A DNA stretch of 61,683 bases from an uncultured Clostridium sp. (GTDB lineage: Bacteria; Bacillota; Clostridia; Clostridiales; Clostridiaceae). The stretch covers positions 1 to 61,683 of the forward strand of contig UQQU01000007.1 of assembly GCA_900543325.1 (NCBI GenBank), read 5' to 3'. The position numbers and the translations under genes were made by a program. The notes under the pieces were generated by a model. It searched no databases. It was given only the letters and a program-made list of their open reading frames with translations, and was not told the DNA's origin. Within the stretch, counting starts at the first letter, position 1. Every line of letters starts with the position of its first letter. Positions 17,565 through 27,448 of the stretch are shown here, one piece after another.

Positions 17565-17744
17565 TTGTTATTACAGTCATTAGGGCAAAACAATACCCAG
17601 TATGCTACTAATGCTAATTTAGAAGTTTTAAAGATGGAGAATTCTAATAAATCTAATTTAAAAAGTACTATAAGACTGAGCCTTAATACAGTTTCATTAA
17701 TATTTGCTGGAATTACTTGTATTTTAATTAATTATATAATATAA
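17565..17744 (+). pseudogene. short frame, probable remnant of a membrane protein
   Basis: A 59-codon plus-strand frame, TTG to TAA, with an internal ATG at 17634. It has a polar N-terminal part (LGQNNTQYATNANLEVL) and one C-terminal membrane helix (VSLIFAGITCILINYII). Its composition looks coding, but there is no good ribosome-binding site. It may be the tail of a decayed gene or a very small membrane protein. It lies just upstream of the hyd promoter, on the other strand. Confidence 0.35.
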
Positions 17745-17775
17745 AAACAGAGTTGAAATCTTCAACTCTGTTTTT
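17743..17775. terminator. bidirectional terminator after the HD hydrolase gene
   Basis: Perfect 14-bp stem (17743-17756 with 17762-17775), loop AATCT, A5/T5 ends. It directly follows the minus-strand stop at 17779. Confidence 0.8.
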
Positions 17776-17778
17776 ATA

Positions 17779-18438
17779 TTAAGCATTATCTGAATTAAAA
17801 TTCCATTCAGAATAAAATTCATTTAAAAACTCTTCCATATATTTATGCCTTTTCTCAGCAATTTCTTTTGCTGATTTTGTATTCATTAAATCTTTTAATT
17901 TTAATAATTTTTCATAGAAGTGATTTACTGTATGATTATTTTCACTTTTTACTTCTTCTAGTGAGGTAAAATTAATTGGTTTAATATTAGGATCATAAAT
18001 AACTCTATTTTTATTTCCACCATAAGCAAATGTTCTGGCTATTCCTATAGCACCAATAGCATCTAATCTATCTGCATCTTGAACTACTTTCCCTTCTATT
18101 GTTTCTTGGCTTGAGTCTACTACTCCTCCTTTAAAAGAAATAGTATTAATAATTTTTATTATTTTAATTAATTCTTCCTCATTAACTTGAATCTTTCTTA
18201 AAAATACCTCTGTATTAGTAGTATTAGTATCATTACCACTTGAGAATTTCCAATCATCTATATCATGTAATAGAGCAGCCATTTCAACAATAAAACTATC
18301 TGCATTTTCTTTTTCTGCTAAATATCTAGATAAATTATATACTCTTTCAATGTGAAACCAATCATGTCCACTACCTTCACCATAAAGCTTTTCCTTAACA
18401 AATTCTTTTGTTTTTTCTATTATTAATTTTTTATTCAT
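17779..18438 (-). CDS. HD-domain phosphohydrolase (YedJ-like)
   Basis: A 219-residue cytosolic metal-dependent phosphohydrolase. Ligands of the HD superfamily are visible as GHDWFHIERV (about 24-33), LLHDIDDWKF (HD doublet, about 56-65) and VQDADRLDAIGAIG (distal Asp, near 118). Substrate is unknown; relatives act on nucleotides. It lies 34 bases downstream of metH, with no terminator between them, so it may be co-transcribed with metH. Confidence 0.85.
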   Translation of the reverse strand: MNKKLIIEKTKEFVKEKLYGEGSGHDWFHIERVYNLSRYLAEKENADSFIVEMAALLHDIDDWKFSSGNDTNTTNTEVFLRKIQVNEEELIKIIKIINTISFKGGVVDSSQETIEGKVVQDADRLDAIGAIGIARTFAYGGNKNRVIYDPNIKPINFTSLEEVKSENNHTVNHFYEKLLKLKDLMNTKSAKEIAEKRHKYMEEFLNEFYSEWNFNSDNA

Positions 18439-18472
18439 TTGTTTATCCTTTCATATACCTACACTATATATT

Positions 18473-21400
18473 TTATTTATATGATAATATATTAGGTAAA
18501 GTATTCTCTAATTCTTCTTTAGTCCAACCACATCTTCTTGCATAATCTTCAGCTTGATCTTTATCTATTAAATTAGAGTTAAAATATCGTGAGTCTTCTG
18601 AAGCAAAATATAATCCACATACTGAAGATACTGGATCCATCATATAACTTTCAGTAAGTTTTACTCCAGTCACATTTTCACCATCTAAAACATCAAATAA
18701 TCTTTTCATTTGACTTTGGTCAATAAGTGATGGATATCCAAATGCTGGTCTTATTCCTCTATAGCTACCCTTAAATATCTCTTTCATACTTAAATTTTCA
18801 TTTGGTGCATATCCCCAGTAATCTTTCCTTATATCTTCATGTAACTTTTCAGCAAAAGCTTCAGCTAGCCTATCACACACAAGTTTTAACATAATTGAAC
18901 TGTAAGAATCACCTTCTGATTCTAACTTCTTAGCATATTCATTTGCTCCAAGACCGGCTGTTACAATAAATCCACCCAGATAATCTTCTTTTTGTAACTC
19001 TTTAGGTGCAATAAAGTCTGAAAGACATAAATACTCACCTTTGCTTTTTTCTCTTTGCTCTCTAAATAAATTAAATGTTGTAGCTAAACTATTATCTTCA
19101 TTATAAATTTCAATATTATCTCCGTTTGAATTAGCTTTAAAAATTCCAAAGACACCTTTAATGTTTACAATATTATTTTTTTCTATAAAATCTAACATTT
19201 TATTAGCATCATCAAATATCTTTTTAGCTTCTTCTCCATAGTTTGAATCTTCTAAAATATCTGGATATAACTTTTTCATATCCCATGCTACAAAGAAGAA
19301 TGTCCAATCAATATAAGGTCTTAAATCAGATACTTTATAATCACTAACTTCCTTTATTCCTATAAAATTAGGTTTAGAAATAATTCTATTATTCCAATCT
19401 ATTTTAAGTCTCTTTTCCCTAGCTTCTTCTAGTGATATCATTTTCTTTTCATATTTATTATAATTATTTCTTATTTCTTCATACTCTTCTTTAATAGACT
19501 TAATATATTCATGTTTATTCTCTCCTAAAAGCTTCTTGCATATTTCAACTGTTTTTGAAGCATCATATCCATATACAATTGTGCCACTATAATTAGGAGC
19601 TATTTTTAATGCAGTATGTGGTTTTGATGTTGTAGCTCCTCCAATTATTATTGGTATATTCATATTTCTTTTTTCCATTTCAGATGCTATATGACACATT
19701 TCATCTAAAGAAGGTGTGATAAGACCGCTTAGCCCAATTATATCTACATTTTCTTTAATAGCCGTTTCTATTATATCTTCGCAAGGAACCATAACTCCTA
19801 AATCTATTATTTCAAAGTTATTACAAGCAAGAACTACACCAACAATATTTTTACCAATGTCATGGACATCCCCCTTAACTGTTGCTAAAAGAATTTTACC
19901 TGCTTTAGATGTTTCACCTTGTTCTTTATCCTTTTCTATATAAGGAAGTAAAAATGAAACAGCTTTCTTCATAACTCTTGCTGACTTAACAACTTGAGGT
20001 AAGAACATTTTCCCATCTCCAAATAGTTCTCCAACTTTAGTCATCCCATTCATTAATGGACCTTCTATAATATTAAGAGCTTTAGGGTACTTGTTAACAG
20101 CTTCTTTTAAATCTTCCTCAATATATTCAGTTATCCCTTTAACCAATGAATAGCTCAATCGTTCATCTAAATTATTTTCTCTCCATGCATTTTTATTACT
20201 TTGAGTTGTAGTAGATCCATTCTTATAGTCCTCTGCTTTATCTAATAATCTTTCTGCAGCATCTTTACGCCTATTTAAAACTACATCCTCAACTAGCTCT
20301 AATAAATCCTTTGGAATATCATCATAAATTTGTATCATTCCTGGATTTACAATTCCCATGTCCATTCCTGCTTCGATTGCATGATATAAAAATACTGAAT
20401 GCATAGCTTCTCTTATAGTATTATTACCTCTAAATGAGAATGATAAATTAGAAACTCCTCCTGAAACTTTGGCATATGGAAGATTTTCTTTTATCCATCT
20501 AGTTGCATTTATAAAATCAACAGCGTAATTATCATGTTCTTCTATTCCCGTAGCAATTGCCAAAATATTTGGATCAAATATTATATCTTGTGGTGGAAAT
20601 TTCAATTTATTAACTAATAAATCATATGCCCTAGCACATATCTCTTTTTTTCTTTCAAAAGTATCTGCCTGTCCATCTTCATCAAATGCCATTACTACAA
20701 CAGCTGCTCCAAATTCTTTAACAACTTCAGCATGATTTAAGAATTCTTCTTCTCCGTTTTTCAAAGAAATAGAGTTTACTATTGGTTTTCCTTGAATACT
20801 TTTAAGACCTGCTTCAATAACTTCCCATCTTGATGAGTCTATCATGATAGGTCTTGATGATATATCAGGTTCAGATGCTAACAGTTTTAAGAAATAATCC
20901 ATTTCTTTAGCACTATCTAGTAAGCCATCATCAAAATTAACATCTATTATTTGAGCACCATTTTCTACTTGATCCTTTGCTATAGATAACGCTTCTTCAT
21001 ATTTTTTTTCTCTAATAAGTCTTGCAAATTTAGCTGAACCAGCAACATTAGTTCTTTCTCCTATGTTTATAAAATTATTTTCTTTATTACTTCTAACTAC
21101 TTCAAGTCCACAATAGATACTTTCTTTTTTTATTTCTGGAATTAATCTTGGTTCTAATCCATCTACAGCCTCAGCTATTGCTTTTATATGATTTGCTGTA
21201 GTACCACAACATCCACCAACTATATTAACTTTTTTTTCTTCAGCTAATTGTCTTATAAATCCAGCAGTTATATTAGGTAATTCATCATACTCCCCTAAAA
21301 CATTAGGTAATCCTGCATTAGGATAAACTGATATAAACATATCTTGAGTATTTGCTAATTCTTTTATAAATGGAATTATATCCTCTCCACCGAAAGAACA

Positions 21401-22132
21401 GTTTAATCCTATAGAAATAACATTTTCATTTCTAACAGATTGTGCAAAAGCATCTAATTTTTGACCTGATAAAGTTCTTCCTGATTTATCAGTTAAAGTA
21501 CCTGAAATCATTATAGGAAGACTTTTCCCTTTTGTTTTATAAACATTATTTGCTGCAACTATGGCTGCTCTAGCATTTAATGTATCAAAAATAGTTTCTA
21601 TTAATACACAATCTATTCCACCATCCATAAGTGCAGAAATTTGTTCACTATAAGCTTCCACAAGTTCATCAAAGCTTATATTTCTATACCCCGGATTTTC
21701 TACATCTGGAGATAAAGATGCTGTTTTATTAGTAGGACCTACAGATCCTGCTACAAATCTTGGCTTATTCGGATTTTTTGCCGTAAATTCATCAGCCACT
21801 TCCCTTGCAAGTTTTGCTGATTTATAGTTCAAAACATAAACTAGATGAGCTAGCTCATAATCTTCTTGTGAAATACTAGTTGAATTAAATGTATTTGTTT
21901 CAATTATATCTGAGCCAGCTTCTAAAAAACTCCTATGTATTTCTTTTATAACTTCTGGTTTTGTTATAGATAATAAATCATTATTCCCTTTTTGTTCTTT
22001 ATTAAAATCTTTAAGTAATTCACCTCTATAATCTTCTTCAGTTAACTTAAAGTTTTGTATACTAGTTCCCATAGCTCCATCTAGAACTACTATTTTCTTT
22101 TTTAAAATATCAATTAAATTGCCCCTATTCAT
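18473..22132 (-). CDS. metH: cobalamin-dependent methionine synthase MetH
   Basis: A full-length 1219-residue four-module enzyme that transfers a methyl group from 5-methyl-THF to homocysteine through cob(I)alamin. Homocysteine domain (about 1-325): DGAMGTSIQ and Zn ligands in GLNCSFGG and GGCCGTTANH. Pterin domain (about 350-620): NIGERTNVAGS and FDDGLLDS. Cobalamin domain (about 650-870): DVHDIGKNIVG carries the axial-ligand His. SAM-dependent activation domain (about 900-1219): RPAFGYPS and the final VCGLYFA. No B12 or SAM riboswitch is visible in the 82-base gap upstream. It may be transcribed with mazG upstream. Confidence 0.97.
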   Translation of the reverse strand: MNRGNLIDILKKKIVVLDGAMGTSIQNFKLTEEDYRGELLKDFNKEQKGNNDLLSITKPEVIKEIHRSFLEAGSDIIETNTFNSTSISQEDYELAHLVYVLNYKSAKLAREVADEFTAKNPNKPRFVAGSVGPTNKTASLSPDVENPGYRNISFDELVEAYSEQISALMDGGIDCVLIETIFDTLNARAAIVAANNVYKTKGKSLPIMISGTLTDKSGRTLSGQKLDAFAQSVRNENVISIGLNCSFGGEDIIPFIKELANTQDMFISVYPNAGLPNVLGEYDELPNITAGFIRQLAEEKKVNIVGGCCGTTANHIKAIAEAVDGLEPRLIPEIKKESIYCGLEVVRSNKENNFINIGERTNVAGSAKFARLIREKKYEEALSIAKDQVENGAQIIDVNFDDGLLDSAKEMDYFLKLLASEPDISSRPIMIDSSRWEVIEAGLKSIQGKPIVNSISLKNGEEEFLNHAEVVKEFGAAVVVMAFDEDGQADTFERKKEICARAYDLLVNKLKFPPQDIIFDPNILAIATGIEEHDNYAVDFINATRWIKENLPYAKVSGGVSNLSFSFRGNNTIREAMHSVFLYHAIEAGMDMGIVNPGMIQIYDDIPKDLLELVEDVVLNRRKDAAERLLDKAEDYKNGSTTTQSNKNAWRENNLDERLSYSLVKGITEYIEEDLKEAVNKYPKALNIIEGPLMNGMTKVGELFGDGKMFLPQVVKSARVMKKAVSFLLPYIEKDKEQGETSKAGKILLATVKGDVHDIGKNIVGVVLACNNFEIIDLGVMVPCEDIIETAIKENVDIIGLSGLITPSLDEMCHIASEMEKRNMNIPIIIGGATTSKPHTALKIAPNYSGTIVYGYDASKTVEICKKLLGENKHEYIKSIKEEYEEIRNNYNKYEKKMISLEEAREKRLKIDWNNRIISKPNFIGIKEVSDYKVSDLRPYIDWTFFFVAWDMKKLYPDILEDSNYGEEAKKIFDDANKMLDFIEKNNIVNIKGVFGIFKANSNGDNIEIYNEDNSLATTFNLFREQREKSKGEYLCLSDFIAPKELQKEDYLGGFIVTAGLGANEYAKKLESEGDSYSSIMLKLVCDRLAEAFAEKLHEDIRKDYWGYAPNENLSMKEIFKGSYRGIRPAFGYPSLIDQSQMKRLFDVLDGENVTGVKLTESYMMDPVSSVCGLYFASEDSRYFNSNLIDKDQAEDYARRCGWTKEELENTLPNILSYK

Positions 22133-22213
22133 TTGCTTTCCTGCCTTTACTTATAAGTTTTAGAATAATTATACATTTTTTCAATTTTATTTACAATATG
22201 TATAATTACAAAA

Positions 22214-22531
22214 TTATAATTCAGTATATTTTTTACTATTGCCCTTAGCTTTCTCTACTGGATATTTCTTTTCATTTTTATCCATCTTCTTATTAATAAT
22301 TTCATTTATATCAACATTTAAGGCATCAGCCATATGTAAACAATAAACTATAACATCAGCTAACTCCTCTTCAACATTTTGTTTATTGTAATTTTCATTA
22401 TCCCATAAAAACTCTTCTAATAACTCTGCAGCTTCTATAGAAATTGCCTTTGCTAAATTAGATGGTGAATGAAATTGATCCCACTCTCTATCTTTTCTAA
22501 ATTTTCTTATTCTATTTATTGTATTTTCCAT
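22214..22531 (-). CDS. MazG-like nucleotide pyrophosphohydrolase
   Basis: A 105-residue all-alpha NTP pyrophosphohydrolase. The metal site is shown by SIEAAELLEEFLW (ExxE-type, near residue 30) and EEELADVIVYCLHMADAL (ExxD, near residue 55). It probably removes aberrant NTPs. The start is the ATG at 22531, with a Shine-Dalgarno (GGAGTAGAGG) just upstream; a longer frame begins without one. It lies 81 bases upstream of metH. Confidence 0.88.
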   Translation of the reverse strand: MENTINRIRKFRKDREWDQFHSPSNLAKAISIEAAELLEEFLWDNENYNKQNVEEELADVIVYCLHMADALNVDINEIINKKMDKNEKKYPVEKAKGNSKKYTEL

Positions 22532-22655
22532 TACCTCTACTCCTTTACTATTATAATTTTTATATATTTTACCATAAGTTATGAAAATAATCATAGCTAA
22601 TAGATAACTTTTATTCTAAGCAATACTAAAAAGATATTTACTAGAAAATAATAAA

Positions 22656-22700
22656 AGAGAATATATAAGACTGCTATTTTACACATTTTATATACTCTCT
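22656..22700 (-). terminator. imperfect terminator after the GH3 beta-glucosidase
   Basis: AGAGAATATATAA pairs with TTATATACTCTCT with one mismatch across an 18-base loop. T-rich sequence (TTTTATTATTTTC) follows on the minus strand. Confidence 0.45.
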
Positions 22701-22777
22701 AACAATAAAAATAAATAGTTATATATTTTTTAATATAAAATCATAAGATTAATACTAACTTTTTTAAAATTAATATT

Positions 22778-25045
22778 TTATCCATTTAATAATTTTATAA
22801 CTTCATCAAGATCATCATAAGTAAATATACCGCCTAAAAAAACAATTAATTGTCTTAAAGGGATAGAGTTAATGGTTTCTTCTATCACTTCTGGGGATAA
22901 TGCTTCTAATGAAGAATACTCTTCACTTACACTGATAAACTCAGTTGTTGAAGCATATTTATCAATTAAAGGTTTCAATTTAATAGCTGACTCAGGATTT
23001 GATAAAATATCACCTATTGTACTATTTTCATCATAAATAACAGGTATAGTCACAGTTGATTCAACAAATACTTTTTCTCTACAAAGTATATCTCTTGATG
23101 ATTTACCAATAGCAATATTGAATTCTCCACTTTCTACATGCCAATCACTAATTTTAGTATTGTAATAAGCAAAAGCACGTTTGGATAATTCAAATTTTAC
23201 TGTTTTAGTTTCACCAGGATTTAAAGCTACTTTTGTAAATCCTTTTAATTCTCTAATAGGTCTAATAACTGTACTTTCTAAATCTTCAATATAAAGCTGC
23301 ACTACTTCTTTACCAAAAACCTTGCCTATATTAGTTATATCTATACTAACATTTAAAGTTTCTGTATCTTTCATAGACTTTTTATCTAATTTCAAATTAG
23401 AATATTCAAATGTTGTATAGCTTAAACCATATCCAAATGGAAATAATACATCTATATTCTTTTTATCATAATAACGATATCCTACGAAAATCCCCTCTCT
23501 ATACTCCACTCTATCCTTTTCTCCACCATAGAATATATAAGAAGGATTATCTTCTAATCTAATAGGAAATGTTTCAGCTAACTTACCGCTTGGATTTATA
23601 TCACCATATAATACATCAATAGTTGCACCCCCTACAGCTTCACCCCCTAAATATACTTCTATTATACCTTTAACTTTGTTTATCCAAGGCATTTCAACTG
23701 GTGATCCATTATGAAGTATAACTATTGTATTAGGTTGAACTTTGCTTACTGATTCTATTAAAGCATTTTGACAATCTGGTAATCTCATATGTCTTCTATC
23801 ATATCCCTCTGACTCAAAGCTATCTGGTAACCCAGCAAAAATTACAGCATTTTCTACACTACTAGCTAACTTGACTGCTTCATTAATTAATTTATCATCT
23901 ATAACATCATCATCTATATTATATCCCTGAGCATAAAAAATCTCTTGTTTTGTTTTTACAGCTTCTAAAGCACTTTCTACTTTAAAAGAATTTATATGTG
24001 AGCTGCCTCCACCTTGATAGCGTGGATTTTCCGCAAATAGACCAATAAATGCAGTATTAGATTTACCATCTAAAGGTAAGATATTATCATTTTTTAATAA
24101 AACAATAGATTCACCTTCCATTTTTCTAGCTATTTTATGATCTTTTTCTTTATTATATATTGTGTCTGGCTTCTTATTTTCTTCAAATCTATAAACCATA
24201 TTTAAAATTCTTTCTACAGCGTTATTAAGAATATTTATATCTAATTTACCTTCTTTCACAGCTTTTACTATTAATTTATCTCTTAATCCACTAGAGGATG
24301 GCATTTCTAAATCTAATCCAGCTTCTAATCCTTTGACTCTATCTTTAACTGCCCCCCAATCACTAACAACACACCCATCAAAATTCCATTCATCTCTTAA
24401 TACATCATTCAAGAATCTTTTGCTTTCTGAAAGCTGTATACCATTAACCTTATTATATGAACACATAACTGTCCAAGGCTTTGAATCAATTACTGTTTTT
24501 TCAAATGCGGCTAAATATATTTCCCTAAGTGTCCTTTCATCAATTTCGGAACTAGATGTCATACGCCTAGTCTCTTGATTATTTGCAAGAAAATGCTTAA
24601 GACTTGTTCCGACATTCTTACTTTGAACACCTTTTATATAATTAGTTGCCATTTCTGAAGATAAATATGGGTCCTCTGAAATATATTCAAAATTTCTACC
24701 ACATAACGGTGATCTCTTAATATTTGTAGCAGGGCCTAATATAACACTTATATTTTCACTTTGACATTCATTAGCTAACGTTTCACCTAAACTGTACATT
24801 AATTCTCGGTCAAAGGATGATGCAGTTGCGCATGCTGTTGGAAAACATACAGCTTTTATACTATTTTGAATACCTAAATGGTCGCCCCCTAAGTCTTGCT
24901 TTCTAAGTCCATGGGGGCCATCACTTAACATAATTTTAGGGATTCTCAATCTTTCAACTGCTTTTGTATGCCAAAAATCACTTCCTGAACAAAGACTTGC
25001 TTTTTCTTCTAAAGTCATTTCTGATATAAGTTTTTTAACATCCAT
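22778..25045 (-). CDS. glycoside hydrolase family 3 beta-glucosidase
   Basis: A 755-residue cytosolic enzyme (no signal peptide). It has an N-terminal GH3 barrel with the nucleophile Asp in GCVVSDWGAV (near residue 220), a C-terminal (beta/alpha)6 sandwich with GYDRRHMRLP, and a fibronectin III-like domain (about 560-650, KEVVQLYIEDLES). The last 90 residues form an extra helical tail. It hydrolyses beta-glucosides or related oligosaccharides; the aglycone is not predictable. No PTS or transporter gene is adjacent. It is monocistronic with GGGAGG before the ATG. Confidence 0.93.
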   Translation of the reverse strand: MDVKKLISEMTLEEKASLCSGSDFWHTKAVERLRIPKIMLSDGPHGLRKQDLGGDHLGIQNSIKAVCFPTACATASSFDRELMYSLGETLANECQSENISVILGPATNIKRSPLCGRNFEYISEDPYLSSEMATNYIKGVQSKNVGTSLKHFLANNQETRRMTSSSEIDERTLREIYLAAFEKTVIDSKPWTVMCSYNKVNGIQLSESKRFLNDVLRDEWNFDGCVVSDWGAVKDRVKGLEAGLDLEMPSSSGLRDKLIVKAVKEGKLDINILNNAVERILNMVYRFEENKKPDTIYNKEKDHKIARKMEGESIVLLKNDNILPLDGKSNTAFIGLFAENPRYQGGGSSHINSFKVESALEAVKTKQEIFYAQGYNIDDDVIDDKLINEAVKLASSVENAVIFAGLPDSFESEGYDRRHMRLPDCQNALIESVSKVQPNTIVILHNGSPVEMPWINKVKGIIEVYLGGEAVGGATIDVLYGDINPSGKLAETFPIRLEDNPSYIFYGGEKDRVEYREGIFVGYRYYDKKNIDVLFPFGYGLSYTTFEYSNLKLDKKSMKDTETLNVSIDITNIGKVFGKEVVQLYIEDLESTVIRPIRELKGFTKVALNPGETKTVKFELSKRAFAYYNTKISDWHVESGEFNIAIGKSSRDILCREKVFVESTVTIPVIYDENSTIGDILSNPESAIKLKPLIDKYASTTEFISVSEEYSSLEALSPEVIEETINSIPLRQLIVFLGGIFTYDDLDEVIKLLNG

Positions 25046-25298
25046 TTTATATTCCTCCCATATACCTATTCACTGTTATACTTACTTTTACATTTACTAC
25101 AATTATTATTACTAATATATTCACTTTAATAGTTTCATTGTTAACTTTTAAGCAGAATTATTAATTTATAAATTTTACTATAAACCTATATTTACAACTG
25201 AATATCAAGCGGAACTTACATTAATAACTAAAAAAGATTATATTAATAACAAATAATTATTAAATATAACCTTTTATTTTTATCAAAAAATATTAATA

Positions 25299-25499
25299 TT
25301 AAATTTTATGATCTACTTTAACCTTTTTATAGAATGAAAATATACCTGATCCTATAATTCCTAAAATGCCTCCAAGTGCAAAGAAAAATAAAATATCTCC
25401 TGCTAAAGCTCCAATTATTATTCCTAAGCCCACCCCGCTAGCTAATCCTTTTGTTAAATATTCATAATCTTTTTCTGATAAAATTAATTTCTTCAACAC
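25299..25499 (-). CDS. small glycine-rich membrane protein
   Basis: 66 residues: a short polar N-terminus (SEKDYEYLTKG), then two closely spaced Gly-rich hydrophobic helices (about 20-38 and 40-56) and a basic tail. It resembles a small protein seen in many clostridia with no assigned role. The start is GTG with GGGGTG about ten bases upstream. The flanking gaps (25046-25298 and 25500-25704) are AT-rich with nothing else recognisable. Confidence 0.6.
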   Translation of the reverse strand: MLKKLILSEKDYEYLTKGLASGVGLGIIIGALAGDILFFFALGGILGIIGSGIFSFYKKVKVDHKI

Positions 25500-25704
25500 T
25501 TCTTTTACACCCCATAATATATACCTAAAAATTTAATTTATACTTATTAGACGTATATGTTACATAAAAAGTTCCATATTTTTTTATTTTACATAAAATT
25601 TATATAATCCCTTATTAATATTAAAAATTAACACATACTTATTATATTTATTTTTACATATATAGTTACTTAAAATTTATACAACTTATTACTGTTATAT
25701 AAAA

Positions 25705-25740
25705 ATAAATCTAGCTTAATTAAAATTAAACTAGATTTAT
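25705..25740 (-). terminator. terminator after the C_GCAxxG_C_C protein gene
   Basis: Ten-base perfect arms (25705-25714 and 25731-25740), plus six further pairs after one mismatch. T-run on the minus-strand exit. Confidence 0.7.
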
Positions 25741-25755
25741 AAACTAATTCTAACA

Positions 25756-26169
25756 TTAAATATTCATTTTCTCATCTACTATTTCTTCTAGAATTTCTGC
25801 TGCATCTTCTACACAACCCCTACAAGAACGTAAAACTGTTCCTGTAGTAATTCCTTTTAATTCCTTACATAAAACTGAAGTATTTTTTTCTTTAAATCTT
25901 CTTTCAATTTCATTTAAAAGTTCTATATCATCCTTAATTGGTTCTGCAGGATTTTCTGGATTTACATTTTCATTTAAGTAATTAACTATAACATATGCAC
26001 CCATTACAGCCCCACATACTTTATATGCTCCACCACTATATCTTCTAACCATATCTTTCATTGTAGCTTCATCCACATCAACTAAATCACAAAAAGCACA
26101 TGCCACAGCTTGAGAACATGTATATCTATTACTATGCAACTCTATTGCTTTATTTTTTCTTTCTCCCAT
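25756..26169 (-). CDS. C_GCAxxG_C_C family redox protein
   Basis: 137 residues with the Cys pattern that names this family: YTCSQAVACAFC near residues 16-27, KVCGAVMG near 52, a central Cys (VLCKEL), and RSCRGCVEDA near 120. Members occur in anaerobes and are thought to bind a metal or take part in thiol redox chemistry; function is not established. It is divergent from birA. GGGATGA lies upstream of the ATG. Confidence 0.85.
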   Translation of the reverse strand: MGERKNKAIELHSNRYTCSQAVACAFCDLVDVDEATMKDMVRRYSGGAYKVCGAVMGAYVIVNYLNENVNPENPAEPIKDDIELLNEIERRFKEKNTSVLCKELKGITTGTVLRSCRGCVEDAAEILEEIVDEKMNI

Positions 26170-26323
26170 TTTAAATCATCCCTTTCTTTTATCATAACTT
26201 CATTTAATATTATATAGACTTTTTTTATGATTGTCACATTAATACTTTTTTCTTAATTTTACAGCTACATAATTTTCTAAGGTATTTTGTAAATTAATCC
26301 TATTTATAAATATATACACTTAA

Positions 26324-26355
26324 TTGTTAACTAATTTTAATATCTTGATTGACAA
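26324..26355 (+). promoter_or_regulatory. possible BirA operator upstream of birA
   Basis: TTGTTAAC at 26324-26331 is an exact BirA half-site. ATTGACAA at 26348-26355, 16 bases later, matches the second half GTTAACAA at six of eight positions and overlaps the -35 box. Usual spacing is 14-15, so this is only a candidate for autoregulation. Confidence 0.35.
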
Positions 26356-26377
26356 ACTATTTTTGAGTCAATATAAT
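26349..26377 (+). promoter_or_regulatory. consensus sigma-A promoter of birA
   Basis: TTGACA (26349-26354), 17-base spacer, TATAAT (26372-26377), both hexamers exact. The mRNA would start close to the AGGAGG, leaving a very short leader. Confidence 0.8.
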
Positions 26378-26398
26378 TTTTCTAGGAGGTAAATTATT

Positions 26399-27376
26399 AT
26401 GTTAAAAAGTAAGGTTTTAAAAGTTTTAGAAGAAAATAAAGGAAAAACGGTTTCTGGCGCTGAAATGGCCAAAACTTTAAACCTATCAAGAACTTCAATT
26501 TGGAAAGCTATAAATTCATTAAGAGATGATGGATATACCATTAATGCTGTAACAAACAAAGGATATTCCCTAGCAGATAATACAGATCTTATATCTAAAG
26601 AAGGTATTTCTCTATATTTAAATAAGGAATTTTCAAATATAGAAATATATACTTACAAAACAACTTCCTCTACTAATGAAGTTGCAAAAAAGCTAGCTTT
26701 AACTGGAGCTAAACACGGAACTGTTGTTATTTCAGAAGAACAAACAGCTGGTAAAGGTAGAATGGGAAGAGCATTTTACTCTCCAGCTAATACAGGTATT
26801 TATATGAGTATTATATTACGTCCAAACCTAACAGCAATGGACTCTGTATTAATTACAACATCTTCATCTGTAGCTATATGCGATGCAATATATAAAGTTG
26901 CAGGTATAGAATGTCAAATTAAGTGGATAAACGATATTTATATAAATAATAAAAAGATAGGAGGTATCTTAACTGAAGCTTCAACCAATTTTGAAAGCGG
27001 AACTATTGACTACTTAATTTTAGGAATAGGAATTAATTTTAATAATCCTAAAGATAATTTTCCAGATGATCTTAAAGAAATTGCAGACTCTCTTTATAAT
27101 GGTAATAGTAATGGTATAAATAGAAATATACTTTGTGCAGAAATGCTGAATAATATTTTAAGTATTATTCCAAAGATTAAGGACTATGACTTTATTCCGG
27201 AATATAAAAAAAGAAGTATCATTCTAAATCAAGAAATAATGTATACAAGTGGTGGAATTTATTCCAAAGGTAGGGCTATTGATATAAATAATGATGGTTC
27301 TTTAGTAATAAAACATGATGATGGCTCTATAAAAATATTAAATTCAGGTGAAGTAAGTATCAGGAAATTAAGTTAA
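26399..27376 (+). CDS. birA: bifunctional biotin--[acetyl-CoA-carboxylase] ligase / biotin operon repressor
   Basis: 325 residues. N-terminal winged helix (about 1-60, with VSGAEMAKTLNLSRTSIWKA) marks the repressor form. The central ligase domain has SSTNEVAKK, the biotinyl-AMP loop GKGRMGRAF (about 118-126), the KWINDIY site and GGILTEA; a C-terminal SH3-like domain follows (about 270-325). It biotinylates carboxylase BCCP. No bio genes are adjacent. AGGAGG lies eight bases before the ATG. Confidence 0.95.
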   Translation: MLKSKVLKVLEENKGKTVSGAEMAKTLNLSRTSIWKAINSLRDDGYTINAVTNKGYSLADNTDLISKEGISLYLNKEFSNIEIYTYKTTSSTNEVAKKLALTGAKHGTVVISEEQTAGKGRMGRAFYSPANTGIYMSIILRPNLTAMDSVLITTSSSVAICDAIYKVAGIECQIKWINDIYINNKKIGGILTEASTNFESGTIDYLILGIGINFNNPKDNFPDDLKEIADSLYNGNSNGINRNILCAEMLNNILSIIPKIKDYDFIPEYKKRSIILNQEIMYTSGGIYSKGRAIDINNDGSLVIKHDDGSIKILNSGEVSIRKLS

Positions 27377-27404
27377 AGGAAGAAATATAACAATTTAAAA
27401 CAAA

Positions 27405-27443
27405 AAATAATACCATAAGGATATATAACTTATGGTATTATTT
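27405..27443. terminator. bidirectional terminator after birA
   Basis: Perfect 15-bp stem (27405-27419 with 27429-27443), 9-base loop, between birA and the convergent FmdE remnant. Confidence 0.75.
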
Positions 27444-27448
27444 GGTTA

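Noticed and set aside
22133..22213. SAM or B12 riboswitch ahead of metH
   Set aside because: The gap is only about 80 bases, AT-rich, and lacks any conserved aptamer block.
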